This document shows, piece by piece, positions 29,619-38,162 of a stretch of DNA of 64,000 nt. The DNA lies in IMG/VR virus record IMGVR_UViG_3300027816_000051, positions 1 through 64,000 of that record. One strand, given 5' to 3'. The first letter of the stretch is position 1, and every line of letters starts with the position of its first letter. The notes beneath the pieces were generated by a model. That model had not been told where the DNA came from, did not search any database, and saw only the letters and a list, made by a program, of their open reading frames with translations. This DNA comes from a virus. A program made the translations under genes and the position numbers.

Positions 29619-30872
29619 ATGAGCGAAAAATCCATTCTAGAACAAGCATTACTTCAAGTACAGACTCTTGAAGAGGCAGTAAAGGCAAACGCAAAAGGTA
29701 TACTTGCTTCAACTATGAAGCAAGAAATCGGCGATTTGTTGAAAGAATCAATGGAAGATGAGGAAGAAGTTGTTAAAGAACAACCTAATCCTGAAGAAGA
29801 CCCCGCAGACGATGTATCAGCTGATGCTGACGATAACACAGGGGATGATAAATCGGACGAAGATGATGATTCATCTGACGAACTATCTAAGGGCATCGAC
29901 TCAAAAGATTCATCTGATGACGACTTTGGCGACATGGGTAACATGAACGACTTTGGCGATATGGGTGATGACGTGGTTGATATGACCAACGCCGATGAAG
30001 ACGAAATTTTAAAGGTTTTCAAAGCAATGAGTCCTGAGGATGGTGTAATCGTTAAGAAAGATGATGACCACATTGAATTGTCTGATGGTGATGATGAGTA
30101 TATCATTAAGTTAGGTGAGGAAGATTTGGATGAAACCATGATGTCTGAAGATGATTACTATGAAGGTCACGACGAAGACCACTCTGATAAAGATTTAGAA
30201 GAGGGTGATGAGTCTGAATATTCAAATGAAGAATTGGAAGAAATGATGGATGACACTGAAGAAACTGTTTACGAAATCGAACTTGATGATGTTGATGAAG
30301 ACATGATGAGTGATGAAGACCCTAATATGGGAGATGAATCACTTGAAGAATATGTCGACGAGACTTACGAAGGTGATGAGCCTGTAGAAGGTGATGTTGA
30401 AGAATCTGCTCGTACTAAAGGTTACGGTTACCATGGAGGTCTTAAAAGTAAAAATGTATTTAAGGCCGGTAATAAAAGAGAAGAAATCAACGAAGAAGTT
30501 AGCAAACTTAGAAAACAAAATGATGAGTATAAGAAAGCTCTTGTATTATTCAAAGAAAAGTTAAATGAGGTTGCTGTATTTAACGCCAACTTAGCTTACG
30601 CTACTCGTTTGTTTACTGAACACTCAACCACCAAACAAGAGAAGTTAAACATCTTAAAAAGATTCGATTCAATTTCAACCTTGAAAGAGTCTAAGAACTT
30701 ATATAGTTCTATAAAAACTGAATTAGATACTAAAAAACCTGTAACTGAATCAGTGGTTGATAAAATAACAACGTCACAAACATCTTCTTCTTCAAAAGTA
30801 TTGTCGGAATCAAAAGCATATGAGAATCCACAATTCAAGAGAATGAAAGATTTAATGACAAAAATAAAATAA
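29619..30872 (+). CDS. 22: Prohead scaffold/core protein (T4 gp22-like)
   Basis: 417 aa. Extremely acidic middle (Asp/Glu-rich, residues about 45-260) flanked by a helical N-terminus (SILEQALLQVQTLEEAV) and a coiled-coil C-terminal part (KLRKQNDEYKKALVLFKEKL). This composition and the place between protease and capsid identify the internal scaffold that is removed by proteolysis. Confidence 0.8.
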   Translation: MSEKSILEQALLQVQTLEEAVKANAKGILASTMKQEIGDLLKESMEDEEEVVKEQPNPEEDPADDVSADADDNTGDDKSDEDDDSSDELSKGIDSKDSSDDDFGDMGNMNDFGDMGDDVVDMTNADEDEILKVFKAMSPEDGVIVKKDDDHIELSDGDDEYIIKLGEEDLDETMMSEDDYYEGHDEDHSDKDLEEGDESEYSNEELEEMMDDTEETVYEIELDDVDEDMMSDEDPNMGDESLEEYVDETYEGDEPVEGDVEESARTKGYGYHGGLKSKNVFKAGNKREEINEEVSKLRKQNDEYKKALVLFKEKLNEVAVFNANLAYATRLFTEHSTTKQEKLNILKRFDSISTLKESKNLYSSIKTELDTKKPVTESVVDKITTSQTSSSSKVLSESKAYENPQFKRMKDLMTKIK

Positions 30873-30899
30873 ACTTAAAAATTAAAAATCAATACTAAA

Positions 30900-32663
30900 A
30901 TGGGAGCATTATTAGAATCTGGTATGGTTGGTAACATTGGTCTTAAGCACCTACGTGTTATCAAAGAAGATACCATCAAAAAATGGGACGACTTAGGATT
31001 CCTTGAGGGTCTTAACGGTCACCAAAAAGACAACATCGCACAATTGTATGAAAACCAAGCTTCATACCTAATCAACGAATCGGCTGTGGCTGATGCTTCA
31101 GGTTCATTTGAAACTGTAGTATTCCCTATCATCCGTCGTGTTTTCTCTAAATTGTTAGCGAACGACATCGTATCTGTACAAGCAATGAACTTACCTATCG
31201 GTAAATTGTTCTACTTCGTACCTAAAATCCAAGACAGAACTGCAGGAGGTGCACACCGTCAACCATACGGTTTCCCTTCTTCTGAAACTGACCCAGCTGC
31301 CGGTTACACTGGTAACAACTTGTATGACCGTTTCTACGAAGCTGATGATTCAGTTGATTCTGGTTTGTTTGACTACTCAAAAGGTGCTTACACAACAATT
31401 ACTGGTGTAACATCTGAATTTGTTACTTTCAGTAACGGTGTTGCTTCAACTCAATCAGCTATCGCTTCAGGTACCTCAGTATCAAGTGTGATTGCTAAAA
31501 TTACAGGTTTCACAACTTACGAAGGTGCTGGTAAACTTGCGGGTCCTAACGGTCATGTTATGGATACTGAAGAGTTCTTAGCATCATTAACTGTTTATAC
31601 CCTATCAGGTCTTGATAGTTCATTGTATAGTCACTTAGGTGCTACAGTAGCTGCTAACATTCCTTTTAACGTAGTAACTCAAAAATACGGTAAAGGTATC
31701 GTTGAGTACGGTTCTAAAGACAGTGGTAGAACAGGTAAATATGCTAACATTTGTGACGCCGAAGGAGTTATCTACTTATCTATCGACTTACAAAAGTATA
31801 ACGGTACAACAACAGGTTTCACAAACTATACAGTTGCCGCTAATACATCATTAGCATCAACTGACATTAAGGTAAGTTGGAGAGAATATAGTTCATTAGA
31901 ATTCGAAGAAGAAATCGGTGAAGTATCTTTCGACCTTGAGTCAGTAACAGTTTCTGTAACTGAAAGAAAGTTGAGAGCTAGCTGGTCTCCTGAATTGGCA
32001 CAAGACGTAAGTGCATTCCACAACATCGATGCTGAAGCCGAATTGACAGCTTTATTGTCTGAGCAAATCGCAGCAGAAATCGACCGTGAAATCCTTCGTG
32101 ACCTTCGTAAAGGTGCGGCTTGGACAGCTAAGTGGGACTACAACGAATGGAGATACGGTAACAACGGTTCATCATTCGCTGGATACACTCAAAAAGATTG
32201 GAACCAAACTTTGGTTACCAAGATTAACCAAATCTCAGCTCAAATCCACAAAACTACCTTAAGAGGTGGAGCTAACTGGATTGTTGTATCTTCTGAGGTA
32301 TCTGCAGTATTTGATGACTTGGAATACTTCCACGTTTCAAACGCAAATCCTGAGCAAGACCAATACAACATGGGTATCGAGAAAATCGGTTCATTAGCAG
32401 GTCGTTACCAAGTGTTCAGAGACCCGTATTTACCAGCAGGTAAAATCATCATTGGACACAAAGGTAAATCATTGTTGGACGCTGGTTACATCTACGCACC
32501 ATACGTTCCATTACAATTGACACCTACAATGTACAATCCATTCAACTTTACACCAATCAAAGGTATCATGACCAGATACGCTAAGAAAATGGTTAACAAC
32601 CGTTACTTTGGTGTGGTAAACGTAAGTGGTTTGTCTACATTCAGTCTTGACACCTTGAGATAA
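30900..32663 (+). CDS. 23: Major capsid protein (T4 gp23-like)
   Basis: 587 aa, longer than T4 gp23 (521). Conserved VVFPIIRRVFSKLLANDIVS, LPIGKLFYFVPKIQ and SWSPELAQDVSAFHNID blocks. It forms the hexamers of the head. A Thr/Ser-rich insertion between about residues 165 and 320 may be a surface domain. Codon use shifts to C-ending codons (AAC, TAC, ATC) compared with neighbours, fitting very high expression. Confidence 0.95.
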   Translation: MGALLESGMVGNIGLKHLRVIKEDTIKKWDDLGFLEGLNGHQKDNIAQLYENQASYLINESAVADASGSFETVVFPIIRRVFSKLLANDIVSVQAMNLPIGKLFYFVPKIQDRTAGGAHRQPYGFPSSETDPAAGYTGNNLYDRFYEADDSVDSGLFDYSKGAYTTITGVTSEFVTFSNGVASTQSAIASGTSVSSVIAKITGFTTYEGAGKLAGPNGHVMDTEEFLASLTVYTLSGLDSSLYSHLGATVAANIPFNVVTQKYGKGIVEYGSKDSGRTGKYANICDAEGVIYLSIDLQKYNGTTTGFTNYTVAANTSLASTDIKVSWREYSSLEFEEEIGEVSFDLESVTVSVTERKLRASWSPELAQDVSAFHNIDAEAELTALLSEQIAAEIDREILRDLRKGAAWTAKWDYNEWRYGNNGSSFAGYTQKDWNQTLVTKINQISAQIHKTTLRGGANWIVVSSEVSAVFDDLEYFHVSNANPEQDQYNMGIEKIGSLAGRYQVFRDPYLPAGKIIIGHKGKSLLDAGYIYAPYVPLQLTPTMYNPFNFTPIKGIMTRYAKKMVNNRYFGVVNVSGLSTFSLDTLR

Positions 32664-32684
32664 TTTTAAAAAATCTCATAATAG

Positions 32685-32711
32685 AAAGGGGGACATTAGT
32701 CCCCCTTTTTT
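32685..32711 (+). terminator. Rho-independent terminator after capsid gene
   Basis: GGGGGAC (32688-32694) pairs with GTCCCCC (32699-32705), loop ATTA, then TTTTTT. Confidence 0.88.
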
Positions 32712-32729
32712 ATTGCGGTGTTTTTTACG

Positions 32730-32737
32730 TATATTTG
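32730..32737 (+). promoter_or_regulatory. Host-type -7 box TATATTTG
   Basis: Perfect TAnnTTTG 4 nt before the ATG at 32742, with TTTT 19 nt upstream as a partial -33. It would give an almost leaderless transcript. Confidence 0.5.
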
Positions 32738-32741
32738 TAAT

Positions 32742-33095
32742 ATGGGAAAAATATCAAAAAAAGATATACAAAAAACCATCAATTCCAACGAACCGTTTGA
32801 TTATGAAAAATTAAGATTGGATGTATTAAAAGGTTTGATAGAAAGTAGGAATATTGAGTGTAAACAAACAAAAGATGAGATGGTTAAACATCTTACCATG
32901 GACGACCAAGGTAAGTACATTAGACCTGTCACATATCAAAAGGCACCTGACGGTAAATTTATTGTTGGTATTGATATTGGTGATTCAGATAATTGTAGAG
33001 AGATGGGTAAATTAGTAGAAAAGGGTCTCGCTGAAAATCTTAGATTATATTACGATAACAGAGTACATTTTATTTCAAACCAAAAATTAATATGA
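32742..33095 (+). CDS. Small protein with SAP-like N-terminal region
   Basis: 117 aa from ATG 32742 (a GTG at 32718 is in frame but lies across the promoter). Residues 20-55 (LRLDVLKGLIESRNIECKQTKDEMVKHL) look like a SAP-type helix-extended loop-helix that binds nucleic acid. The second half is strand-rich (KFIVGIDIGDS). It overlaps the deaminase by 4 nt. The function is unknown. Confidence 0.6.
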   Translation: MGKISKKDIQKTINSNEPFDYEKLRLDVLKGLIESRNIECKQTKDEMVKHLTMDDQGKYIRPVTYQKAPDGKFIVGIDIGDSDNCREMGKLVEKGLAENLRLYYDNRVHFISNQKLI

Positions 33096-33532
33096 ATTGG
33101 ACAGATTATTTCTTAAACATTGCTGAACAGGTAAAATTAAAATCTAAAGACGAATCCACACAAATAGGTGCGGTAGTTGTTGGATTGGATAATGAGGTAC
33201 TTTCTACGGGTTATAATTCCTTTCCGAGAGGTTTAGATGACACAAAACAAGAACGTCAGGAAAGACCTGAAAAGTACTTTTGGTTTGAACATGCTGAACG
33301 TAACGCGATTTATAATGCAGCGAGAATAGGGGTATCTTTGAAGAATTCGAAAATTTATTTAACTTCAGGAATACCTTGTATGGACTGTGCTAGAGGTATA
33401 GTAAATAGTGGGATTAAAACTGTTTACTGTAAAGAGGTGTGTACCACAAAAAATAAGGAAAAGTGGGAAGAGTCTCAAAAGAAATCACTCCAACTTCTCC
33501 TCGAATGTGGGGTTGTTGTTAATTATTATTAA
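33092..33532 (+). CDS. dCMP deaminase
   Basis: 146 aa. Zn site: HAERNAIYNAA (His plus catalytic Glu) and PCMDCARGIV (two Cys). N-terminal KSKDESTQIGAVVVG is typical of the dCMP deaminase branch. It converts dCMP to dUMP for dTMP synthesis, in line with the dUTPase at 44698-45303. It converges on the next gene with adjacent stop codons. Confidence 0.93.
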   Translation: MNWTDYFLNIAEQVKLKSKDESTQIGAVVVGLDNEVLSTGYNSFPRGLDDTKQERQERPEKYFWFEHAERNAIYNAARIGVSLKNSKIYLTSGIPCMDCARGIVNSGIKTVYCKEVCTTKNKEKWEESQKKSLQLLLECGVVVNYY

Positions 33533-34561
33533 TTACCAAGTTTTACAAGCCCAATATCTCGCTTTCCATCTTGGTCCAGGATTATTACAATTGTGTCTGG
33601 CTCTAAATGATTTTCTTCTTTCGGGATTATTTTTTTTAATTCTCATTACTTTACCCTTAGCGGATTTGCCACCAAATCCAAAGTTTACTTTAACAACCTT
33701 TCCTTTATCGTTTTTAACGTAAACTTTAAATTTCTTTATATCACCTTGCATAATTTTACCAAGTTCTACCTTTCTTCCTTGGTATTCCGCCTCGTTTAAA
33801 ACGTTAATGACTTCATAATTAGTTTCTTCAATTGGACCATATTCGTTTTCGTAAATGAATGTAATTTCTTCATCTGATAAATCTATATAACCACTCAGAT
33901 ATAATTCTTTACATTCTTCTAATAATTGAAAAAAACTATCGGTACCTAATTTGTACACATTTTCTAATAATGATTTTTTTGAAGTAACATGATACTTCAA
34001 AGCGTTTGAAATTTCCACATTTTCAGTAATCAATTTTGGATATTGAATTGATTCTCGTATCAAAGATAAATCCAATTTAATATTGTTTTCCATATTTTCA
34101 TCAAATCTTGTCATTGTCGGTTTATTACCTTTACCAATTTTGGGCTCTTTTTTTTCTGCCCTTCTCTTTTGAGAAGTCATAGATTTTTTTTCTTTTTTAC
34201 TATATGAGGAAGCTATTTTTGGAGTTTCTTTTGAAACCTTTTTTTGTGGCCTACATTTTGGGTAACCCTTTCTACCTTCTTCACCGTTGGCAGATTTTCT
34301 ACCACAAGGTGGATGTTTACCATCAATCTTACGGGAAACATCGACCCATTTTTCTTTGAACCATCTGGATAAATCTTCTTTTATCACCTCACCAGATTCA
34401 ATAGATTCATTTACATAAGATAAATCTTCTTCACTAATATAAATCTTCATTGTGTACTTATCTGTATTATCATGACCACATTTATGACATGTATATGGGT
34501 CATCTCCACCATCAGATAGAGACCAATTCCAACCACATTCACAAACGATTTTTTTATCCAT
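33533..34561 (-). CDS. Multi-domain Zn-ribbon/basic virion-type protein
   Basis: 342 aa. N-terminal zinc ribbon (CECGWNW, then CHKCGHD). A Lys-rich segment with KHPPCGRKSANGEEGRKGYP. A middle helical domain (about 150-250). A C-terminal basic motif RHNCNNPGPRWKARYWACKTW-type (last 30 residues) that recurs at the ends of phage and giant-virus proteins. The parts look like separately mobile modules fused together. It overlaps the next gene by 1 nt. The function is unknown, perhaps packaged with DNA. Confidence 0.65.
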   Translation of the reverse strand: MDKKIVCECGWNWSLSDGGDDPYTCHKCGHDNTDKYTMKIYISEEDLSYVNESIESGEVIKEDLSRWFKEKWVDVSRKIDGKHPPCGRKSANGEEGRKGYPKCRPQKKVSKETPKIASSYSKKEKKSMTSQKRRAEKKEPKIGKGNKPTMTRFDENMENNIKLDLSLIRESIQYPKLITENVEISNALKYHVTSKKSLLENVYKLGTDSFFQLLEECKELYLSGYIDLSDEEITFIYENEYGPIEETNYEVINVLNEAEYQGRKVELGKIMQGDIKKFKVYVKNDKGKVVKVNFGFGGKSAKGKVMRIKKNNPERRKSFRARHNCNNPGPRWKARYWACKTW

Positions 34562-34992
34562 TATTTTTTACCTGAACAATATGAGCCAGAACATTTTTTC
34601 TTTCCGTCGAGACCTTTTATTTTACCTTTACAAACTTGAACAGCGTATCCATTTGCGTATGCACTTGGATAAACTTTAAATTTTGATTTAGCGGCCGATA
34701 CACCTCTTGCACATAATTTGTTTGATTTTGCCTCGTTTATTGATTCTTTGGTTGTGTTCATCATAAAATCAAAAACTTGGTCAATATTTTCTTTTGCAAC
34801 TGCGACATGGTCGTCAGCCCAATCGTGACCATTTTGTATAATAGATTCAACCACAGATGGGTCTAATTCCAACAACATTTGACACTGTCTATGTAATTGT
34901 TTTAAGTTACTGAAAAACATATAGTTTTCAGTGATATTACCATCTTTGAAACTATCAAGTTGGTTTTTGATTAAATTATCTAAATTATCCAT
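34561..34992 (-). CDS. Phage protein with basic Cys-rich C-terminal motif
   Basis: 143 aa. Helical acidic N-terminus (about 1-95). A compact basic C-terminal module with KLCARGVSAAKSKF, YPSAYANGYAVQVCKG and a Cys pair near the end (KKCSGSYCSGKK). This module is frequent in virion-associated phage proteins. The role is unknown. A TATTTATA box lies 3 nt upstream. Confidence 0.65.
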   Translation of the reverse strand: MDNLDNLIKNQLDSFKDGNITENYMFFSNLKQLHRQCQMLLELDPSVVESIIQNGHDWADDHVAVAKENIDQVFDFMMNTTKESINEAKSNKLCARGVSAAKSKFKVYPSAYANGYAVQVCKGKIKGLDGKKKCSGSYCSGKK

Positions 34993-34995
34993 AGT

Positions 34996-35003
34996 TATAA
35001 ATA
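34996..35003 (-). promoter_or_regulatory. Late-type box TATTTATA
   Basis: 3 nt before the start codon at 34992 (minus strand). Confidence 0.5.
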
Positions 35004-35006
35004 TTT

Positions 35007-36380
35007 TTAAATCTCTGATAATATTTCAAACTTCACGTAGTCATTGTAAAATATTTCCTCAGTATATGTCTTGGATTTAAACTCCATAAAGTATTCTCTT
35101 GGAATCATGTAGGATGTATCCAAATAGAAAGAGTTTTCGTTTGTCACATCAACCTTTGTCCAATCGTAAACAATTACATTTGTTTTACCTTCTTTTATAA
35201 AGATTCGGTAATAAACTTCATCAAACAATATTGTTTTTGACTGTTCAATAGATTTGAGATAAAGTACAATTTTCTTTAATTCACCTCTTATTATTTTTTC
35301 GTTCTGTTTTATGCCTGAGAACTGAATTTTGTAGTTTTGAGTTTCAGTTGGGTTCGTACCAATACTATATCCTGATGTGTATGGTTTTGGTACAAATTTT
35401 TGAGTAACGTCACTTACGGATATACCGTCAACTGATAGTCCTTTCCATTTATCATAGAAAAATCTTTTACCGTCACATAGTTGTCCTGTCAATCCAAATC
35501 TAACTTTGTATACCCCTTTTCTAACTCTTGTTGTTGTAAGACCTGTGAGACCTGAAATTGGGGTACTACTTGAGTTGAGAATGTCAACGGTTGGGTTGCT
35601 TGTTAAATTGTAATAATTAGAACCTTTTGTTACATACAAATAAAGGTTATTGTACCTCTCTTCTATAAAATTGTGTCGGTTATCATCAATTCTATCATCA
35701 AAAGTTGATTCAACAAATGGTTCAAAAAAAGTTTGTGTATATTTTGAGAAGAATGCAACAGATTGTTGTGTTTCACCAGTCGTGATTGTTTCGTAAGCTG
35801 ATGTAAATGCTAAACCCAATCCGTGGTCGGTGTTTCCTGATACAATAATACCATTTACATAATTCGTGATATCAACGTCAATGTCTTCATTACCATTATT
35901 AAAATGGATTGTACTTAAGACGGTTGCACCTGTATAAATACCCGGATACGTCCATCCTGAAGTGGTTGTCCTGTCGTACCAATTAGATGGTCTTGTATCG
36001 TACAATTTGTTTCCTAAACTATCGTCATATGTTGTGAATTCGTAATCGTATCCAACACCCTCATCCCAAGATTGTGGTATAGAAAATAATATTAAATCAA
36101 AAGAAGTTGCACGGTCTTTTCCGTTAGATTTACTGTCCCCTATTAATTTAGGGTCACCAACGACCGTGTTAGTCATTTTAAGATGATGAGTAGTTCCTGT
36201 GGTGATAACTAAATCACCATTAGATATTTTACTTTGTAAATCTGTAAAATCAACTTTAAATATGAATCTGGAAAACCCATCCCCATAATAAATCTCAGTT
36301 GTTGGATTTTTTGCGGTGTTGACCCTACTATTTTCTATGATAGTATTGTTCTTTGAAAAATATGAGCGATAGTACGACAT
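35007..36380 (-). CDS. Tail/baseplate structural protein
   Basis: 457 aa. Beta-rich throughout, with aromatic and Thr/Ser-rich strands and Asp loops and no catalytic motif. It belongs to the same late unit as the OB-fold hub protein and the large structural gene to its right. Most likely a baseplate or tail component (inference from context). Confidence 0.6.
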   Translation of the reverse strand: MSYYRSYFSKNNTIIENSRVNTAKNPTTEIYYGDGFSRFIFKVDFTDLQSKISNGDLVITTGTTHHLKMTNTVVGDPKLIGDSKSNGKDRATSFDLILFSIPQSWDEGVGYDYEFTTYDDSLGNKLYDTRPSNWYDRTTTSGWTYPGIYTGATVLSTIHFNNGNEDIDVDITNYVNGIIVSGNTDHGLGLAFTSAYETITTGETQQSVAFFSKYTQTFFEPFVESTFDDRIDDNRHNFIEERYNNLYLYVTKGSNYYNLTSNPTVDILNSSSTPISGLTGLTTTRVRKGVYKVRFGLTGQLCDGKRFFYDKWKGLSVDGISVSDVTQKFVPKPYTSGYSIGTNPTETQNYKIQFSGIKQNEKIIRGELKKIVLYLKSIEQSKTILFDEVYYRIFIKEGKTNVIVYDWTKVDVTNENSFYLDTSYMIPREYFMEFKSKTYTEEIFYNDYVKFEILSEI

Positions 36381-36391
36381 TCCTTTTATAG

Positions 36392-36399
36392 TATAAATA
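36392..36399 (-). promoter_or_regulatory. Late-type box TATTTATA
   Basis: 11 nt before the start codon at 36380 (minus strand). Confidence 0.55.
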
Positions 36400-36404
36400 T
36401 CGTT

Positions 36405-37964
36405 TTAGTTGATTTTAATAGATTTATTTGTTAACTCATCCCTTAATTTATTATATAGTATTTCCAATTTTGCGTGGTCAGAGTATCCATTTTTAACATA
36501 CTCTTTATTGATATTGTGAACATGACCAGTTAAAACATTGTAAAGAGCGTCAATAAAATCTAATAGTATTTCACCTCTAACTAAAGAATATGTGTTTGGT
36601 TCTATCTTTTCAATATAATCAGACTGTTCATATTCATAAGTGTTTAAAACAGGGAAATCAATTTTCTTATCAGTAAAATTGGTATCCGTTGAAAGTAAAT
36701 AAATTTTATCCGCGGTTATATTTCCAAAAGTTTGTTCAAAAGACGTGGTATCTGTTTTTAAAACTTTTACCGTTCTGTCTACTGTTCTTGTGTTAGGATT
36801 TACTTTGTCTTTACTATAAACCAAACTAGATTTAGATGTTGAACCCGGTAATTTAATGTTATTAAATAACGTTAATCTATCAGATTGTTCTGTTGTAGTA
36901 ACACTTCGGTTTTCAAATTCACTTGTTGGTCTATAAAAAAACGGATAGATGTTAGAATCTGATTGTGTAACTATTAAATCAGTCAAAATTTTAAATGAAA
37001 CAATACCATTAAATCCATTACTTTGAATTTGAGTTAATTTGTTTCTAATTTCTTGGTAAATTAATTTTATTTTATTTGTTAATGTTGACCCACTATAATC
37101 TGTTATTGTGTTTAACTCACTTCTAAAAGTATATGTGTTACCCGACTCGTATAAAAATACGGATTCACCAGCCAATATTTGTGTTGATTCAGTAAAGTTA
37201 CTTGAATTGTACTTTTTTGTTACATTTGGTTTTATTTGGTACAAATAAAAATTTACATAGTTTGGATTTGAAAGATTATCAACATCGTATTCTATTATGA
37301 ATTTTAAATTTGAATTTTCAGTGATACTTTCTTTTTTTGTCTCTTCTGTTACAAATTGTTTTGGTCCGAATTTTTTTAAATGAAGTTTTGCAACTTTATC
37401 GGAAACAATCGGAAATCCTTTTGTTAGGAGTTCTCTGTTTTGGTCACTGGTAACATCCTTTTGAACTAATTTACCACCTCTTAACACTAATCCGTCTTGT
37501 GTGAATAGAGCATCAGAGCCGTATTTTCCACCAACAGAGTAGTCTTTATATTTTGATAATGCATTTTTACAATTTTCGGGTAGTGTACCTTCTTCATTTT
37601 TTATAATATCCACTTTATCCTCCACAGATACACCATATGATGTTAAAGATATTTGGGTGTTAAATTCTTGAGAATTAAAATCGTACCTTGTTGAGAATGG
37701 TCCAGCGATGTATTCTTGGTTTACTGTTGTTTTATTCGTATCATAACGAATTATTTTTACCGCTTGTTTAAATTCAGGTATAAAATTTATGTTGTTAGGT
37801 AAAAATGGTGCAGCAACAAAAGGGTCATCCTTACTCCAATGTTGTATACCCTCTTTAATGTTTGATTTACCACCAATATAATCATCATAATCAACTACAC
37901 GAATTCTACCTAACCCTTTAGGGTCGTTATTATCTAAACAAACACCAATGTCAACTATTTTCAT
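36405..37964 (-). CDS. Baseplate hub/spike-type protein with N-terminal OB fold
   Basis: 519 aa. The first residues (VDIGVCLDNNDPKGLGRIRV) match the OB-fold opening of gp5/VgrG-type hub proteins (DNNDPxxLGRVRV). The rest is beta-rich. There is no lysozyme motif and no obvious C-terminal triple-helix repeat, so it may be a hub subunit rather than the needle. It overlaps the coiled-coil gene by 1 nt. Confidence 0.65.
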   Translation of the reverse strand: MKIVDIGVCLDNNDPKGLGRIRVVDYDDYIGGKSNIKEGIQHWSKDDPFVAAPFLPNNINFIPEFKQAVKIIRYDTNKTTVNQEYIAGPFSTRYDFNSQEFNTQISLTSYGVSVEDKVDIIKNEEGTLPENCKNALSKYKDYSVGGKYGSDALFTQDGLVLRGGKLVQKDVTSDQNRELLTKGFPIVSDKVAKLHLKKFGPKQFVTEETKKESITENSNLKFIIEYDVDNLSNPNYVNFYLYQIKPNVTKKYNSSNFTESTQILAGESVFLYESGNTYTFRSELNTITDYSGSTLTNKIKLIYQEIRNKLTQIQSNGFNGIVSFKILTDLIVTQSDSNIYPFFYRPTSEFENRSVTTTEQSDRLTLFNNIKLPGSTSKSSLVYSKDKVNPNTRTVDRTVKVLKTDTTSFEQTFGNITADKIYLLSTDTNFTDKKIDFPVLNTYEYEQSDYIEKIEPNTYSLVRGEILLDFIDALYNVLTGHVHNINKEYVKNGYSDHAKLEILYNKLRDELTNKSIKIN

Positions 37965-38161
37965 TATATTTTTCTATTTTCAATCTCTGTTGTTATCGTT
38001 TCATGTAGATTCTCAATAAACTCTAATTTTTTTGTCAATTCAACGATGTATAATTTTAATTCCTCGTGTTGTTTAAAAAGAAACTCCTCAGCATCAAATA
38101 AATCTTTATTTGATTTATCTTTAGCATTTTCTACAATGTTTTGTAATTTTTCAATATTCAT
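37964..38161 (-). CDS. Small coiled-coil protein
   Basis: 65 aa, nearly all charged heptad-like helix (EELKLYIVELTKKLEFIENL). It lies between two structural genes with 1-nt spacing on each side. It may be a chaperone or connector. No family is recognised. Confidence 0.6.
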   Translation of the reverse strand: MNIEKLQNIVENAKDKSNKDLFDAEEFLFKQHEELKLYIVELTKKLEFIENLHETITTEIENRKI

Positions 38162-38162
38162 A